17,495 nucleotides of DNA from DATFLS01 sp964413425 (GCA_964413425.1 CAYPST010000087.1:1-17495), one strand, 5' to 3'; numbered from the stretch's first letter, positions 1 through 7,617 are shown. Notes: generated by a model from the letters alone, not told the origin. Translations and numbers: made by a program.

Positions 1-1
1 C

Positions 2-69
2 CCTAAGTACAGCGATACTTCGCTGTCCCAGAGGGACCCCATTGGGGCACTCGTATCGCTCAACTTAGG
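2..69. repeat. Nested inverted repeat / hairpin cascade
   Basis: The outer arms CCTAAGT (2-8) and AGCGATAC (11-18) are complementary to GTATCGCT (53-60) and ACTTAGG (63-69), with one 2-nt mismatch between the two blocks. Inside are further small hairpins: CAGCGA/TCGCTG (10-15 with 20-25), GTCCC/GGGAC (25-29 with 33-37) and CCCC/GGGG (37-40 with 44-47). No coding sequence crosses it. The inner TCCC-AGA-GGGA and CCCC-ATT-GGGG pattern resembles the hairpin cassette inside the mobile element at 2580-2817. It may be an intergenic palindromic repeat or the end of a transcript lying outside the window. Confidence 0.7.
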
Positions 70-257
70 TTCAACCTATAACCGGATCGAACTTAAATAA
101 ACTTGTCACTTGCTAATCGCTCATTCCATTTTACCCACTTTAATTAAATTCCGGGTTCTCTGCATTTACTCTTCCGCGTGAGGTGAAAACTCGAGAATGT
201 GTGAAGAGAGGACATTTATCAGAAAAATACCACCTCCTCCGGGATCAAAATAAAAAG

Positions 258-331
258 AGCCACCCTCCGGATTCGAACCGGAGACCTGCTCATTACGAGT
301 GAGCTGCTCTGGCCAGCTGAGCTAGGGTGGC
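258..331 (-). tRNA. tRNA-Thr (anticodon CGU)
   Basis: Read on the minus strand, a complete 74-nt cloverleaf runs from GCCACCC at the 5' end (331) to GGGTGGC plus discriminator U (258). The D arm carries AGCTCAGCTGG. The anticodon stem GCTCA/TGAGC closes a 7-nt loop CTCGTAA, giving anticodon CGU, which reads the threonine codon ACG. The T arm contains GGTTCGAATCC. CCA is not encoded. A T-rich run follows directly downstream (250-257), which may help termination. No other tRNA lies next to it. Confidence 0.97.
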
Positions 332-351
332 TCGTATTCCAACCTGGTAAA

Positions 352-380
352 TGTATAACGGAGGCAGGTTCCACACAAGC
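352..380 (-). promoter_or_regulatory. Possible promoter of tRNA-Thr
   Basis: On the minus strand TATACA (352-357) lies about 20 nt upstream of the tRNA 5' end, and GCTTGT (375-380) lies 17 nt further upstream. The spacing fits a sigma-70-type promoter, but the -35 match is weak and the organism's consensus is unknown. Confidence 0.3.
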
Positions 381-593
381 GCTTTCAGCTTCCTTGAATT
401 CAGAAAGATGCGTGGCGAGTCGGGTAAATGAGGGCAGAACGAGTTGTCACTTCTGAGTTCTGTTCTGTGTTATCCGTTCATGAATCCCTGCCGAACCTTG
501 GTTTCATAGGGGAAACAAGAGAGTAAATTCAAAAATCATCCGGAATTTTATTGAGGCGTCTCCATGTTCGAGAGTTTGGAATGTTCTGCTTTC

Positions 594-2270
594 TCAGCCT
601 TTCACTGTAAAGTGGGCCACGGATACCGGACTCTCCTTATAACCGTAGCGTATGGCTTTCGCCCGGAGTGTGGTGTGGCCTGCGGGAATGGTAATGGGCC
701 CGGTATAGATCCTCCAGCGGGGATTCTCACCGGTATCGGTGGTGTATCCCAAAGAAGCTCCATGCGTGGAACAGTAGAGGAGGACTGTCACCGGACTCTC
801 CGAAACCACGTGCTCCAGCGGATTGACTGCTGTGCTCTTTTGCCGGAGAATGAGCGGGGCATTGGTGGCCGGCTGCTTACCGTTTGGCCACATCTGTTCT
901 ACCATGCGATCTTCCGGGAGATCCCCTTTATCATCGATTGCCGCCATCCAGCGAGCCAGTGCTTCCCTCAGCCTGACCAGTGTTTTCTGATGCCCGGGCT
1001 CCCCGGCCAGATTATTGATTTCAAATGGATCTTTCCTGGTGTCATATAACTCTTCCGGGGGACGAGAATCACGCATCCATAACTGTTGCGGCCCTTCGAG
1101 TTTCCCTGCCGCGTCGAGCCGGAACAGCTCCTGCATGGTGCGGTTACGGTTCCGATACGGGACATGCAGTACATACGGCTTCTGCGGATAGTAATTCCGG
1201 ATATACTTATATCGCTGATCCCGGACTGCCCGAACCATATCATAAGACTCGTCAAACCGATCTCTGGCCCCATAGATGTATGCTCTGGGCGGTCCGGCCT
1301 GATCGCCCAGGAACGGGCGGCCCTGCATGTGGACCGGCACCGGCACGCCGGCCAGCGAGAGCACGGTGGGCCCCAGATCGACAAAACTTACCAGATCATT
1401 ATTCACGCTGTTCGGTTTCAGTTTTCCCGGCCATCGAATGATCAGCGGCACTTTGATCCCCGAATCATATAACCACCGTTTTGCCCGGGGCAAGCCATCC
1501 CCATGATCGCTCCAGAAAAAGACCATGGTCTCCTCCTCCAGCCCGTCTTCCCGAAGCTGCTGCAAGATGTCCCCTGCCTGGCGATCCATGAGAGCAATGT
1601 TATCATACAAGCGGGCAATGTCCTTTCGAACCGGCAGAGTATCAGGATAGTAGGGAGGCACTTCCACATCCTGAGGATCGGTGTGCTCCGGGTCGTCCCA
1701 GTTCCCGCTTTCGTGGGTCGTGGTGAAGTTGAACACCGCAAAAAACGGCAGGCGTTTATCCGGCCGGTTTCGCCAGTGTGCCTCCCTGCCGGATTCATCC
1801 CAGGCCGTGAACGGCACGCCAAACTGATAATCCGTTTTACTATTGTTCGTACAATAGTATCCGGCGGACCGAAGATATTCGGTGAACGTTTTCACATACG
1901 GGGGTGGGACAGCCAGATAGGGCGTTGGCAGCCCCGGCGCGGTATGGGTTGTGCGCATATGATGAGTGCCGATGGAATTCTGATACATCCCGGTGATAAT
2001 GGCCGATCGACAGGGAGCACACACACCGGCCGGGGTGTAGGCCTGGGTAAATCGCATCCCTTCCCGGGCCAGCTGGTCGATATTCGGCGTACGGGCCAGT
2101 GAATCGCCATAACAACCCAGGTGCGGACTGAGGTCTTCCACAGAAATCCACAGGATGTTCGGCCGATTCTGCCGGGCGAAGACGCGTCCAGGAAGACCAG
2201 CCAGGCCTGCGAGACTGAACCCCGCTGCAGCCCCGGCCGTTACTCGAAGAAATTCTCGCCGTGTGATCAT
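594..2270 (-). CDS. Tat-exported type I sulfatase, heparan N-sulfatase-like, with C-terminal chitobiase/FN3-like domain
   Basis: This 558-residue protein starts with a Tat leader (TRREFLRV, then a hydrophobic stretch to about residue 32), so it should act in the periplasm or at the surface. The alkaline-phosphatase-like sulfatase core begins at NRPNILWISVEDLSPHLG. The formylglycine signature is C84-A-P-C-R88 in CAPCRSAIITG, so C84 would be converted to formylglycine. Metal and substrate residues are visible at E45-D46, K145, H186, D255-H256 and K264. The overall pattern resembles N-sulphoglucosamine sulphohydrolases, so the likely substrate is a sulfated glycan, but exact specificity cannot be read. 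Residues from about 480 (SESPVTVLLYCSTHGAS, then YTGPITIPAG and TLRAKAIRYGYKES) look like the chitobiase C-terminal/FN3-like fold often appended to glycan enzymes. The ATG at 2270 is preceded by AAGGAG at good spacing. No maturase or other glycan gene is adjacent. Confidence 0.92.
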   Translation of the reverse strand: MITRREFLRVTAGAAAGFSLAGLAGLPGRVFARQNRPNILWISVEDLSPHLGCYGDSLARTPNIDQLAREGMRFTQAYTPAGVCAPCRSAIITGMYQNSIGTHHMRTTHTAPGLPTPYLAVPPPYVKTFTEYLRSAGYYCTNNSKTDYQFGVPFTAWDESGREAHWRNRPDKRLPFFAVFNFTTTHESGNWDDPEHTDPQDVEVPPYYPDTLPVRKDIARLYDNIALMDRQAGDILQQLREDGLEEETMVFFWSDHGDGLPRAKRWLYDSGIKVPLIIRWPGKLKPNSVNNDLVSFVDLGPTVLSLAGVPVPVHMQGRPFLGDQAGPPRAYIYGARDRFDESYDMVRAVRDQRYKYIRNYYPQKPYVLHVPYRNRNRTMQELFRLDAAGKLEGPQQLWMRDSRPPEELYDTRKDPFEINNLAGEPGHQKTLVRLREALARWMAAIDDKGDLPEDRMVEQMWPNGKQPATNAPLILRQKSTAVNPLEHVVSESPVTVLLYCSTHGASLGYTTDTGENPRWRIYTGPITIPAGHTTLRAKAIRYGYKESPVSVAHFTVKG

Positions 2271-2571
2271 CGTTGACTCCTTCGTTTTCCGGTAATTTGT
2301 ATAAGTCCCAGATATTGAACAGATGATATCAACGTCGGCTGCCGGATTCCAGGAAAATTCATCCCTGAGAATTAGGTTGTTTCATAAAAAAATAGGAATT
2401 CAGACAGGGAAATGCTATGGAATTTTGCACCACGAATCCGAGGACTAACAACCTATCTCTCTCCTTCTGTTGACAGGCCATCCCAAGGATGTCGGCAGTG
2501 AGAGCTCACGAGGGAGAATGACACGCTCCCACCGCTGGGAGCGCTGATAGGAATCTTAATTCGCTTCTTAG
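2271..2571. other. Gene-free stretch upstream of the sulfatase
   Basis: This is the leader side of the sulfatase gene. The ribosome binding site AAGGAG lies just upstream of the start. No convincing -35/-10 pair was found. A perfect 8-bp hairpin, CGCTCCCA/TGGGAGCG with loop CCGC, lies at 2524-2543 without a T-tract. No open reading frame with protein-like content was seen. Confidence 0.5.
2524..2543. repeat. Perfect 8-bp-stem hairpin
   Basis: CGCTCCCA (2524-2531) pairs fully with TGGGAGCG (2536-2543) around the loop CCGC. Neither strand has a T-run after it, so a classic intrinsic terminator is unlikely. It sits 36 bp before the mobile element at 2580. Confidence 0.6.
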
Positions 2572-2579
2572 AACATAAT
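2572..2579. repeat. Left target-site duplication of mobile element copy A
   Basis: AACATAAT at 2572-2579 abuts the left inverted repeat and is repeated exactly at 2818-2825 after the right inverted repeat. Confidence 0.85.
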
Positions 2580-2817
2580 GAGTCTAGTTAGAAAACGCCT
2601 CGCCCCGAAGGGATGCTCCGAAGTCCCAGAAGGGATCCCGTTGGGGGGGGGGTCTCTTCGAGGCCTTCGGCAAAGAGATCCCGTGACGACGGGACAAAGA
2701 ACACATGACCAATTGGCTCCTGGATCCCGAAAAATATGTGGGAACTATGTTCGGTATATACTCCATGGAAGCCGGGCGCAACAGTTTGCAGAGACTTACT
2801 GTTTTCTAAACACTCTC
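2580..2817. mobile_element. MITE-like non-autonomous element, copy A
   Basis: This 238-bp element is bounded by imperfect terminal inverted repeats: GAGTCTAGTTAGAAAAC (2580-2596) and GTTTTCTAAACACTCTC (2801-2817), which match at 13 of 17 positions when inverted. Both ends are flanked by the same 8-bp sequence AACATAAT, a target-site duplication. There is no transposase; the short open frames across it are not protein-like. The left half is a run of small hairpins (CCCCGAAGGG; TCCC-AGA-AGGGA; TCTCTT/AAGAGA; CCCGT-GACG-ACGGG) and contains ten consecutive G (2643-2652). The left half is almost identical to copy B at 15906-16117, while the right halves differ. An 8-bp duplication and these ends would fit mobilisation in trans by an IS256-like or other 8-bp-duplicating transposase, but the parent family is inference. 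Confidence 0.85.
2652..2701. repeat. 50-bp block shared exactly with the second element copy
   Basis: This block is identical to 15952-16001. It folds as TCTCTT/AAGAGA enclosing GGCC-TTC-GGC-type small stems, followed by CCCGT/ACGGG with loop GACG. It ends in GGGACAAAGAA, after which the two element copies stop resembling each other. Confidence 0.85.
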
Positions 2818-2825
2818 AACATAAT
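2818..2825. repeat. Right target-site duplication of mobile element copy A
   Basis: AACATAAT directly follows the right inverted repeat and matches 2572-2579 exactly. Confidence 0.85.
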
Positions 2826-3097
2826 ATGACTATTAAGTTAGCTCAGGAAAGCAATGATTTGGATGCGCAACCTGCATTGGAGAGTGGCCCCACGCCCGGA
2901 AAGTATCCCGTTCGGCTTCCTTGCCTGTGATGTTCCTGAACAGATTTTATAGTCATATAACATAATGACCCTCCCTGCACCAGACGACTACAATCGCTAT
3001 CCACACTTTCAGGAAACGACAATGTCGTTGGCAATCATTCGGGCGAATTTCCCGGCGAGGCCAGCGTGGAGCACTTCCGGGGCAAGCTTATTGCTTA
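2826..3097. other. Gene-free stretch between mobile element and efflux gene
   Basis: No protein-like frame was seen. A small hairpin AACGAC-AAT-GTCGTT lies at 3015-3029, downstream of the outer-membrane efflux gene on the minus strand; it is followed there only by a short TTTCC, so it is at best a weak terminator. Confidence 0.4.
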
Positions 3098-4579
3098 TTA
3101 AAACCTGTAACCGAATCTCAGAGATTGATTTGTTTCAAAATCATAGAGGGTAATTCGCCGCAAGTTGTAATATCCCTGCCAGTATTGCTTTAATGTCTGA
3201 ATATAATTCCGGCGTTCGCTGTCTTTCTCCTGCTGCGCAATCAGCAAATTGGTGATATCAATTTTGCCAATGAGATATCGGTTCTTGGCCACCTCAAAGC
3301 GACGTGAGGCAATCGTATCTGCCGTGGCTGCGGCCACAATCTGGCGCTGCAACAGGAGAAATTCACGCACCTGATAATCCACTTCCTGGATGAATGTCTC
3401 TTCCCGGAGCTCAACCGAATTCAATATACTCTCATGATTGGCATACGCGGCTTCCCGATCCGCTTTTCCTTCTCCCCAGCGAAAAATCGGTATGTCGAAT
3501 GTGACATCGACGAACTGGTTATTGAGCGGATTGTCGTACAGAGTGTCAAATCGATTGGAGGTTTGGTTATATCCCAGGCGTGCGGTCAGGGTGGTGGAGA
3601 GCCGGGACTCTGCTTTGATGCGGGCGATATTTCGTTGGGATTGCAGCCGCTCGATCTGGTAATCCAGCATATCACTCCGGTTCTGCTTGGCCTGTTCGAC
3701 GGCATGCGCCACGTTAATATCCAGATCGGGGATCCGTTCGGGTACTTCCACACGCACCGGGCGGTTTTCCTGTATGCTCAAAATGAGTCGCAAATCATCT
3801 TGCGCCCGATCATAGGCCAGTCTCGCCCGTTCCAGGTCGGTCCGGGCGTTCATGAGAGCGAGCTCAGTTTGCAGCAATTCATTCTCGGCAATATTCCCGA
3901 CGTTATACCGTCCCTGGGAAATGTTGTAGATAGTATCGTTGATCGCCACGTTAAAATTCGCCAGATCCAGGTTAATCAGTGCGATATAGACGTCGAAAAA
4001 ACTGCCCGTTGCCTGCGTGGCGAGCTGGGCCATTTCCTCCAGGTATTGCTTTTTGGAGGATTCATATTGCAGCGGCTCAATCCGGCGATTCCATTTGAGG
4101 GCATTGAACTCCATTATCGGCTGGGTAATGCCGATGAACAATGGATTGGCTCTCCAGAGATTATCCCCCAGAGTTCTGTAAAGATTGATCCGCTCAATAC
4201 TGGAGGATAGAAACAGGGTGCCTCCCGTCATTGGAATGCGCTGCAGAATACTGGTCGTGATAGATGAAGTCCCCTGTTGACGCTCCCGATATTGCACGGA
4301 ACCATCATCCTGTACTACCTGCTCTATCTGCCGTTGGATACCCGGAGCCGATCCTGAGAAGTTGAGTGAGGGAAATAAGCTTGCCCGAAAGGATCGATAT
4401 CTCCAGTGATTCGCCAGTAATTCCTGCTCAACCATGTTCGCACTGGAGCTGTTCTGCTGGGCAATGCGGATGGCATCATCCAGCGTCAGAAACAGTGTGT
4501 CTGATTCGGCGTTCATTTGGGCAACGGTGGTAAAGGGCAGTAAGACGCTTAAGACTACTACAATTCGAAATACTTTCAT
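3098..4579 (-). CDS. TolC-family outer-membrane efflux protein
   Basis: The preferred start is the ATG at 4579, which gives a 493-residue protein with a clean Sec signal peptide (MKVFRIVVVLSVLLPFTTVAQ). The frame can be extended to a TTG at 4639, but that would put 20 non-hydrophobic residues before the signal. The mature protein begins with LTLDDAIRIAQQNS, the usual opening of the outer-membrane efflux (OEP) domain, and has two long helical repeats: about 30-220 and 235-480. The second contains EQAKQNRSDMLDYQIERLQSQRN and ends with NRYLIGKIDITNLLIAQQEKD, typical of TolC relatives. It would form the outer-membrane channel of a tripartite exporter. It lies downstream of an FtsX-type permease and an adaptor fragment on the same strand. 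No strong ribosome binding site is visible. The substrate is unknown, and the exporter may be non-functional because the adaptor is truncated. Confidence 0.9.
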   Translation of the reverse strand: MKVFRIVVVLSVLLPFTTVAQMNAESDTLFLTLDDAIRIAQQNSSSANMVEQELLANHWRYRSFRASLFPSLNFSGSAPGIQRQIEQVVQDDGSVQYRERQQGTSSITTSILQRIPMTGGTLFLSSSIERINLYRTLGDNLWRANPLFIGITQPIMEFNALKWNRRIEPLQYESSKKQYLEEMAQLATQATGSFFDVYIALINLDLANFNVAINDTIYNISQGRYNVGNIAENELLQTELALMNARTDLERARLAYDRAQDDLRLILSIQENRPVRVEVPERIPDLDINVAHAVEQAKQNRSDMLDYQIERLQSQRNIARIKAESRLSTTLTARLGYNQTSNRFDTLYDNPLNNQFVDVTFDIPIFRWGEGKADREAAYANHESILNSVELREETFIQEVDYQVREFLLLQRQIVAAATADTIASRRFEVAKNRYLIGKIDITNLLIAQQEKDSERRNYIQTLKQYWQGYYNLRRITLYDFETNQSLRFGYRF

Positions 4580-4765
4580 AGAAAACTCGTGAATTTTTTG
4601 AAACTGTTTAGCACATCCCGATAACATAACTTTCGGCAATCAACACCATACTTATTCCAGAATTATTGGTAGAGTTAGGTCGTTCTGACTTAAGAGCCAC
4701 ATTCAAGCACATATATTCCTGAAGGCGCACTGCCAGTGTATGATTTTTCCAACCGTTCTCAATGT

Positions 4766-6106
4766 TTACTCATAACGAAGGGACACAATCGGGTCCTGCG
4801 ATGCGGCTTTTCTGGCCGGAAAAATTCCAAAGATTAATCCCACGGAGACGGATACCACCACCGAAACAATCACAGAGACAGGGGAAACAATGGTCAGAAT
4901 GCCGGTAAACCGCTCAATTCCGGAGCTCATCACAAAGCCGAGAATGATGCCGGCAATTCCGCCGGTAATGGATATTGCCACCGCTTCAGTGATAAATTGC
5001 AGGATGATGTCCAGCTGGGTGGCTCCAATGGCCAACCGAATGCCTATTTCTTTGATCCGTTCCATAACCGACGCCAGCATGATATTCATAATCCCGATAC
5101 CGCCGACAATGAGTGAAATGGAGGCGATGGCTCCCAGCACAATATTAAAGATCGTCCTGGTACGCTGTTCCTGTTCGAGCAGCATCTCCGGGATGATAAT
5201 TTGAAAATCCACGATATCATTGTGGCGGCGTTCCAGCATCCGGGAGATGACATCGGAGATGGTGGACATGTACTGCACCTCGTCCACTCTGACAATCACC
5301 CGATCCAGCTGGTGGTAATTCCGCTGCTCTGCCGTTAAATTTCCAGTTTCATTCTGGTTTCGGGCAGCCGCCATAATATCATCTCGTGTCACCAGGGCCC
5401 GGTTCCTGAAGCGCAGCAGCATGGTTTTAATGGGCGTATAGATGTCCATATTATAATCACGAATCCCCAGATGCTGGATATTGCTCTGGGAAATGTGGCG
5501 CCGTTCGAGCACGCCAATCACGGTGAGCCAGAGGTTGCCACACTTGATCCGTTTCCCGATGGGGTCTTCCTGTGGAAAAAATCTGGCACTGACCGAGTTT
5601 CCGATGATACAAACCGGGAGAGCGTTTTCCTGCTGATAGTCGGAAAAATAATTCCCCCGTTCCAGGGTAAAGTCCGACGTATCGAAGTACCTGGAGGTGA
5701 CGCCGACCAGTTTGGCGCTTCTACGCAATCCCGCCCGGATTGTGGTGGTTTCCACCACCACCTCGGGACTGACATACTCCACATGCGGAACGATTTCCTG
5801 GATACTTGCACAATCGGCCAAGGTCAGTCCGGGGGAGAAACGTTTTTTCTCTGCTCTCTTCTGAGTGTCATCTTCGGAAACTTCGCCTTCTTCCTGTTCC
5901 ACCACCGGCGTGATAATAATGTTATTCGTGCCCAGCAATCGAATTTGTTCCAGAATTTCCTGCTGTGCTCCGGTACCAATGGCCAGCATGGATATGACGG
6001 AAGCCACGCCAAAAAGAATACCCAGCGAGGTCAGGAATGCCCGGAATTTGTTCTGATAGATGGCTTCAATGGCAATGAGAAAATTATAGGGTAACTTTTG
6101 CCACAT
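4766..6106 (-). CDS. MacB-type ABC transporter permease (FtsX family)
   Basis: The 446-residue protein has the MacB permease architecture. A first membrane helix lies around residues 24-44 (FLTSLGILFGVASVISMLAIG), followed by a large periplasmic MacB_PCD-like domain. The C-terminal FtsX domain has three helices, starting at IFNIVLGAIASISLIVGGIGIMN, with the coupling-helix pattern VMERIKEIGIRLAIGA and the terminal PARKAASQDPIVSLRYE. There is no fused ATP-binding domain, unlike E. coli MacB, so a separate ATPase subunit is needed, yet none occurs in this window. It starts 23 nt after the adaptor fragment stop and is followed 186 bp later by the TolC-like gene, so the three look like one operon. 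In this family the motor transmits conformational change to the periplasm rather than moving substrate through the membrane. Confidence 0.92.
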   Translation of the reverse strand: MWQKLPYNFLIAIEAIYQNKFRAFLTSLGILFGVASVISMLAIGTGAQQEILEQIRLLGTNNIIITPVVEQEEGEVSEDDTQKRAEKKRFSPGLTLADCASIQEIVPHVEYVSPEVVVETTTIRAGLRRSAKLVGVTSRYFDTSDFTLERGNYFSDYQQENALPVCIIGNSVSARFFPQEDPIGKRIKCGNLWLTVIGVLERRHISQSNIQHLGIRDYNMDIYTPIKTMLLRFRNRALVTRDDIMAAARNQNETGNLTAEQRNYHQLDRVIVRVDEVQYMSTISDVISRMLERRHNDIVDFQIIIPEMLLEQEQRTRTIFNIVLGAIASISLIVGGIGIMNIMLASVMERIKEIGIRLAIGATQLDIILQFITEAVAISITGGIAGIILGFVMSSGIERFTGILTIVSPVSVIVSVVVSVSVGLIFGIFPARKAASQDPIVSLRYE

Positions 6107-6129
6107 AGGAGAGTGGACTTTCCCGTTTG

Positions 6130-6534
6130 TCAGACTGGCTGTTCTGGCACGGAGAGCCGGACAACTCTCAGCTCTCCCGCCTTAGCCGGAGTGGAGAGAT
6201 AGACGCGATCCTGATCCGCTACTCCCTCCTGGATGACGGCTTCGTTTTCATTGATTAACCCGAGGCGCACCTCTTGTTTCACGGTGCCGCCATCTTCCAT
6301 CTTGTACACGAAGGTGAGGCTGTCTTCCGTATGAATACATTCCAGGGGAAGAAACAGGGCATTATCAACCTTATCAACGATGATTTCGTTGCTGGTCGTC
6401 ATGGACGGGCGGAGCGTGGTATCCGCTTCATTCACCACAATCTTCACTTCGAACACCTTGGAATCGGAATTCGGCCTCTCAGAGAATCTCCGGCAAACAT
6501 ATTTCAAATTGTGATCGAAATGAATTATATTCAT
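6130..6534 (-). pseudogene. 5'-truncated periplasmic adaptor (membrane-fusion / HlyD-MacA family)
   Basis: The frame encodes 134 residues. From about residue 20 (RPNSDSKVFEVKIVVNEAD) it reads as the C-terminal third of an efflux adaptor: a beta-barrel part (LRPSMTTSNEIIVDKVDNALFLPLECIHTED) and a membrane-proximal part (VYKMEDGGTVKQEVRLGLINENEAVIQEGVADQDRVYLSTP). Family members are usually about 350-450 residues with a signal anchor, an alpha-helical hairpin and a lipoyl domain, all absent here. The first roughly 18 residues (MNIIHFDHNLKYVCRRFSE) do not look like an adaptor and there is no signal peptide. The ORF begins right beside a divergent gene, which suggests a deletion or rearrangement breakpoint near 6480. 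The gene is probably non-functional, although a short protein might still be made. Confidence 0.8.
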
Positions 6535-6595
6535 CCTTGAAAACTATACAACAGATCAATTGCGACATTTCATCCGGAGTTGCAAAACAAGAAAA

Positions 6596-6601
6596 AGGAG
6601 G
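6596..6601 (+). promoter_or_regulatory. Ribosome binding site deciding the start of the TIM-barrel gene
   Basis: AGGAGG ends 4 nt before the ATG at 6606. It favours this start over the in-frame TTG at 6537, and the resulting protein opens with a proper Tat leader. Confidence 0.75.
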
Positions 6602-6605
6602 CATC

Positions 6606-7547
6606 ATGCAATCTTATAATAGGAGAGAGTTTCTACGTCGCTCGGTGGCCGCCTTCGGAGCGGTATCCATTGCCGGGCTGCCTTTCGCATGCCGGCGATC
6701 GACAGAGATACCCTGGGCCTATGCGATGTGTAATGAGAGCATGCAGGAGTTAAGCTGGGCGGAGCAATGTGCAATTATAGGCAACGCAGGCTACACCGGT
6801 GTGGAAATTGCCCCCTTTACACTGGTTGAAAACGGGGTGGAGGAAATTAGCGCATCTGAACGGAAACAGATGGTCCGGGACATGACTAATGCCGGAATCG
6901 AATGTGTGGGACTTCACTGGTTACTTTCTCCGCCACCGGAAGGCCTGCATTTCACTACTCCTGATGCGGCGGTGCGAAATCGCACGGTTAACTACCTTGA
7001 TTCCTTGATTGATTTTTGTGGTGATTTAGGCGGTACGGTGATGATTTTTGGCTCACCCGGTCAGCGAAGCACCACGGAGGGAGCAACCGTCGAGGAAGCA
7101 AAGCAATATTTTGCTGATGGTTTGGCCCAGGTGGCTGGTCATGCCCGGGAACGGGGGGTGAAAATCCTCGTGGAGCACCTGAGCAGCGATCAAACCGATG
7201 TTGTGAATACCCTGGCAGAGGCAGTGGAAATCGTAAACGCGGTCGATCATCCGGCTATTCAGGCAATGTTCGATTTCCATAACACCCCAGATGAGACGGA
7301 ACCGTTTCATGTGCTGATCGAAAAATACTTCCATCACATTCATCACGTGCACGTCCAGGAAATGGACGGGACGTATCTGGGTACCGGAAATGCTGTCAAT
7401 GACTATGTGAAAGCATTCCAGACATTAAAAGATCTCGGATTCAATAAGTGGGTGTCGCTGGAAGTCTTCGACTTTTCCCCCGGTGGCAACACCATCGCAA
7501 ACGAATCCATGAAAACCCTGAAAACAATTGAGACGAAACTCACCTGA
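6606..7547 (+). CDS. Tat-exported sugar phosphate isomerase/epimerase-like TIM-barrel protein
   Basis: With the ATG at 6606 the protein has 313 residues. It begins with a Tat leader (NRREFLRRSVAAFGAVSIAG) and C29 in PFACRR, which might be lipidated although the lipobox is poor. The remainder is a xylose-isomerase-like/AP-endonuclease-2 TIM barrel. Likely metal ligands in order are E190 (ILVEHLS), D223 and H225 (MFDFHNT), H249 (HHVHVQE) and E286 (VSLEVFDF). Such proteins isomerise or epimerise sugars or hydroxypyruvate; many exported members are uncharacterised, so the substrate is unknown. The gene is divergent from the broken efflux operon and ends in a strong terminator, so it is probably monocistronic. 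The other Tat-exported sugar-related enzyme in the window is the sulfatase at 594-2270; a joint role in glycan use is only a guess. Confidence 0.88.
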   Translation: MQSYNRREFLRRSVAAFGAVSIAGLPFACRRSTEIPWAYAMCNESMQELSWAEQCAIIGNAGYTGVEIAPFTLVENGVEEISASERKQMVRDMTNAGIECVGLHWLLSPPPEGLHFTTPDAAVRNRTVNYLDSLIDFCGDLGGTVMIFGSPGQRSTTEGATVEEAKQYFADGLAQVAGHARERGVKILVEHLSSDQTDVVNTLAEAVEIVNAVDHPAIQAMFDFHNTPDETEPFHVLIEKYFHHIHHVHVQEMDGTYLGTGNAVNDYVKAFQTLKDLGFNKWVSLEVFDFSPGGNTIANESMKTLKTIETKLT

Positions 7548-7573
7548 ACATCCCTGGATCTGAAAACACGCCC

Positions 7574-7617
7574 ACAGGGCGTTACATAACAATGTAGTAA
7601 TGCCCTGTTTATTTTTC
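7574..7617 (+). terminator. Rho-independent terminator after the TIM-barrel gene
   Basis: ACAGGGC (7574-7580) pairs with GCCCTGT (7602-7608). The inner TACAT/ATGTA stem extends the hairpin, and TTATTTTT follows on the plus strand. It lies 26 bp after the stop codon at 7547. Confidence 0.75.

Noticed and set aside
1503..2102. 199-codon plus-strand frame opposite the sulfatase
   Set aside because: Antisense to conserved sulfatase motifs; no family resemblance.
2580..2817. CRISPR or toxin-antitoxin interpretation of the repeated hairpins
   Set aside because: There are only two dispersed copies with terminal inverted repeats and a target duplication, no regular spacers and no cas or toxin-like genes.
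2578..2829. 83-codon frame across mobile element copy A
   Set aside because: It reads through hairpins, both inverted repeats and the target duplication, and the corresponding frame is not kept in copy B.
3434..4210. 258-codon plus-strand frame opposite the TolC-like gene
   Set aside because: Antisense to a clear efflux protein with signal peptide; no domain or ribosome binding site.
5471..6094. 207-codon plus-strand frame opposite the MacB-like permease
   Set aside because: Shadow of the permease gene with no independent protein features.
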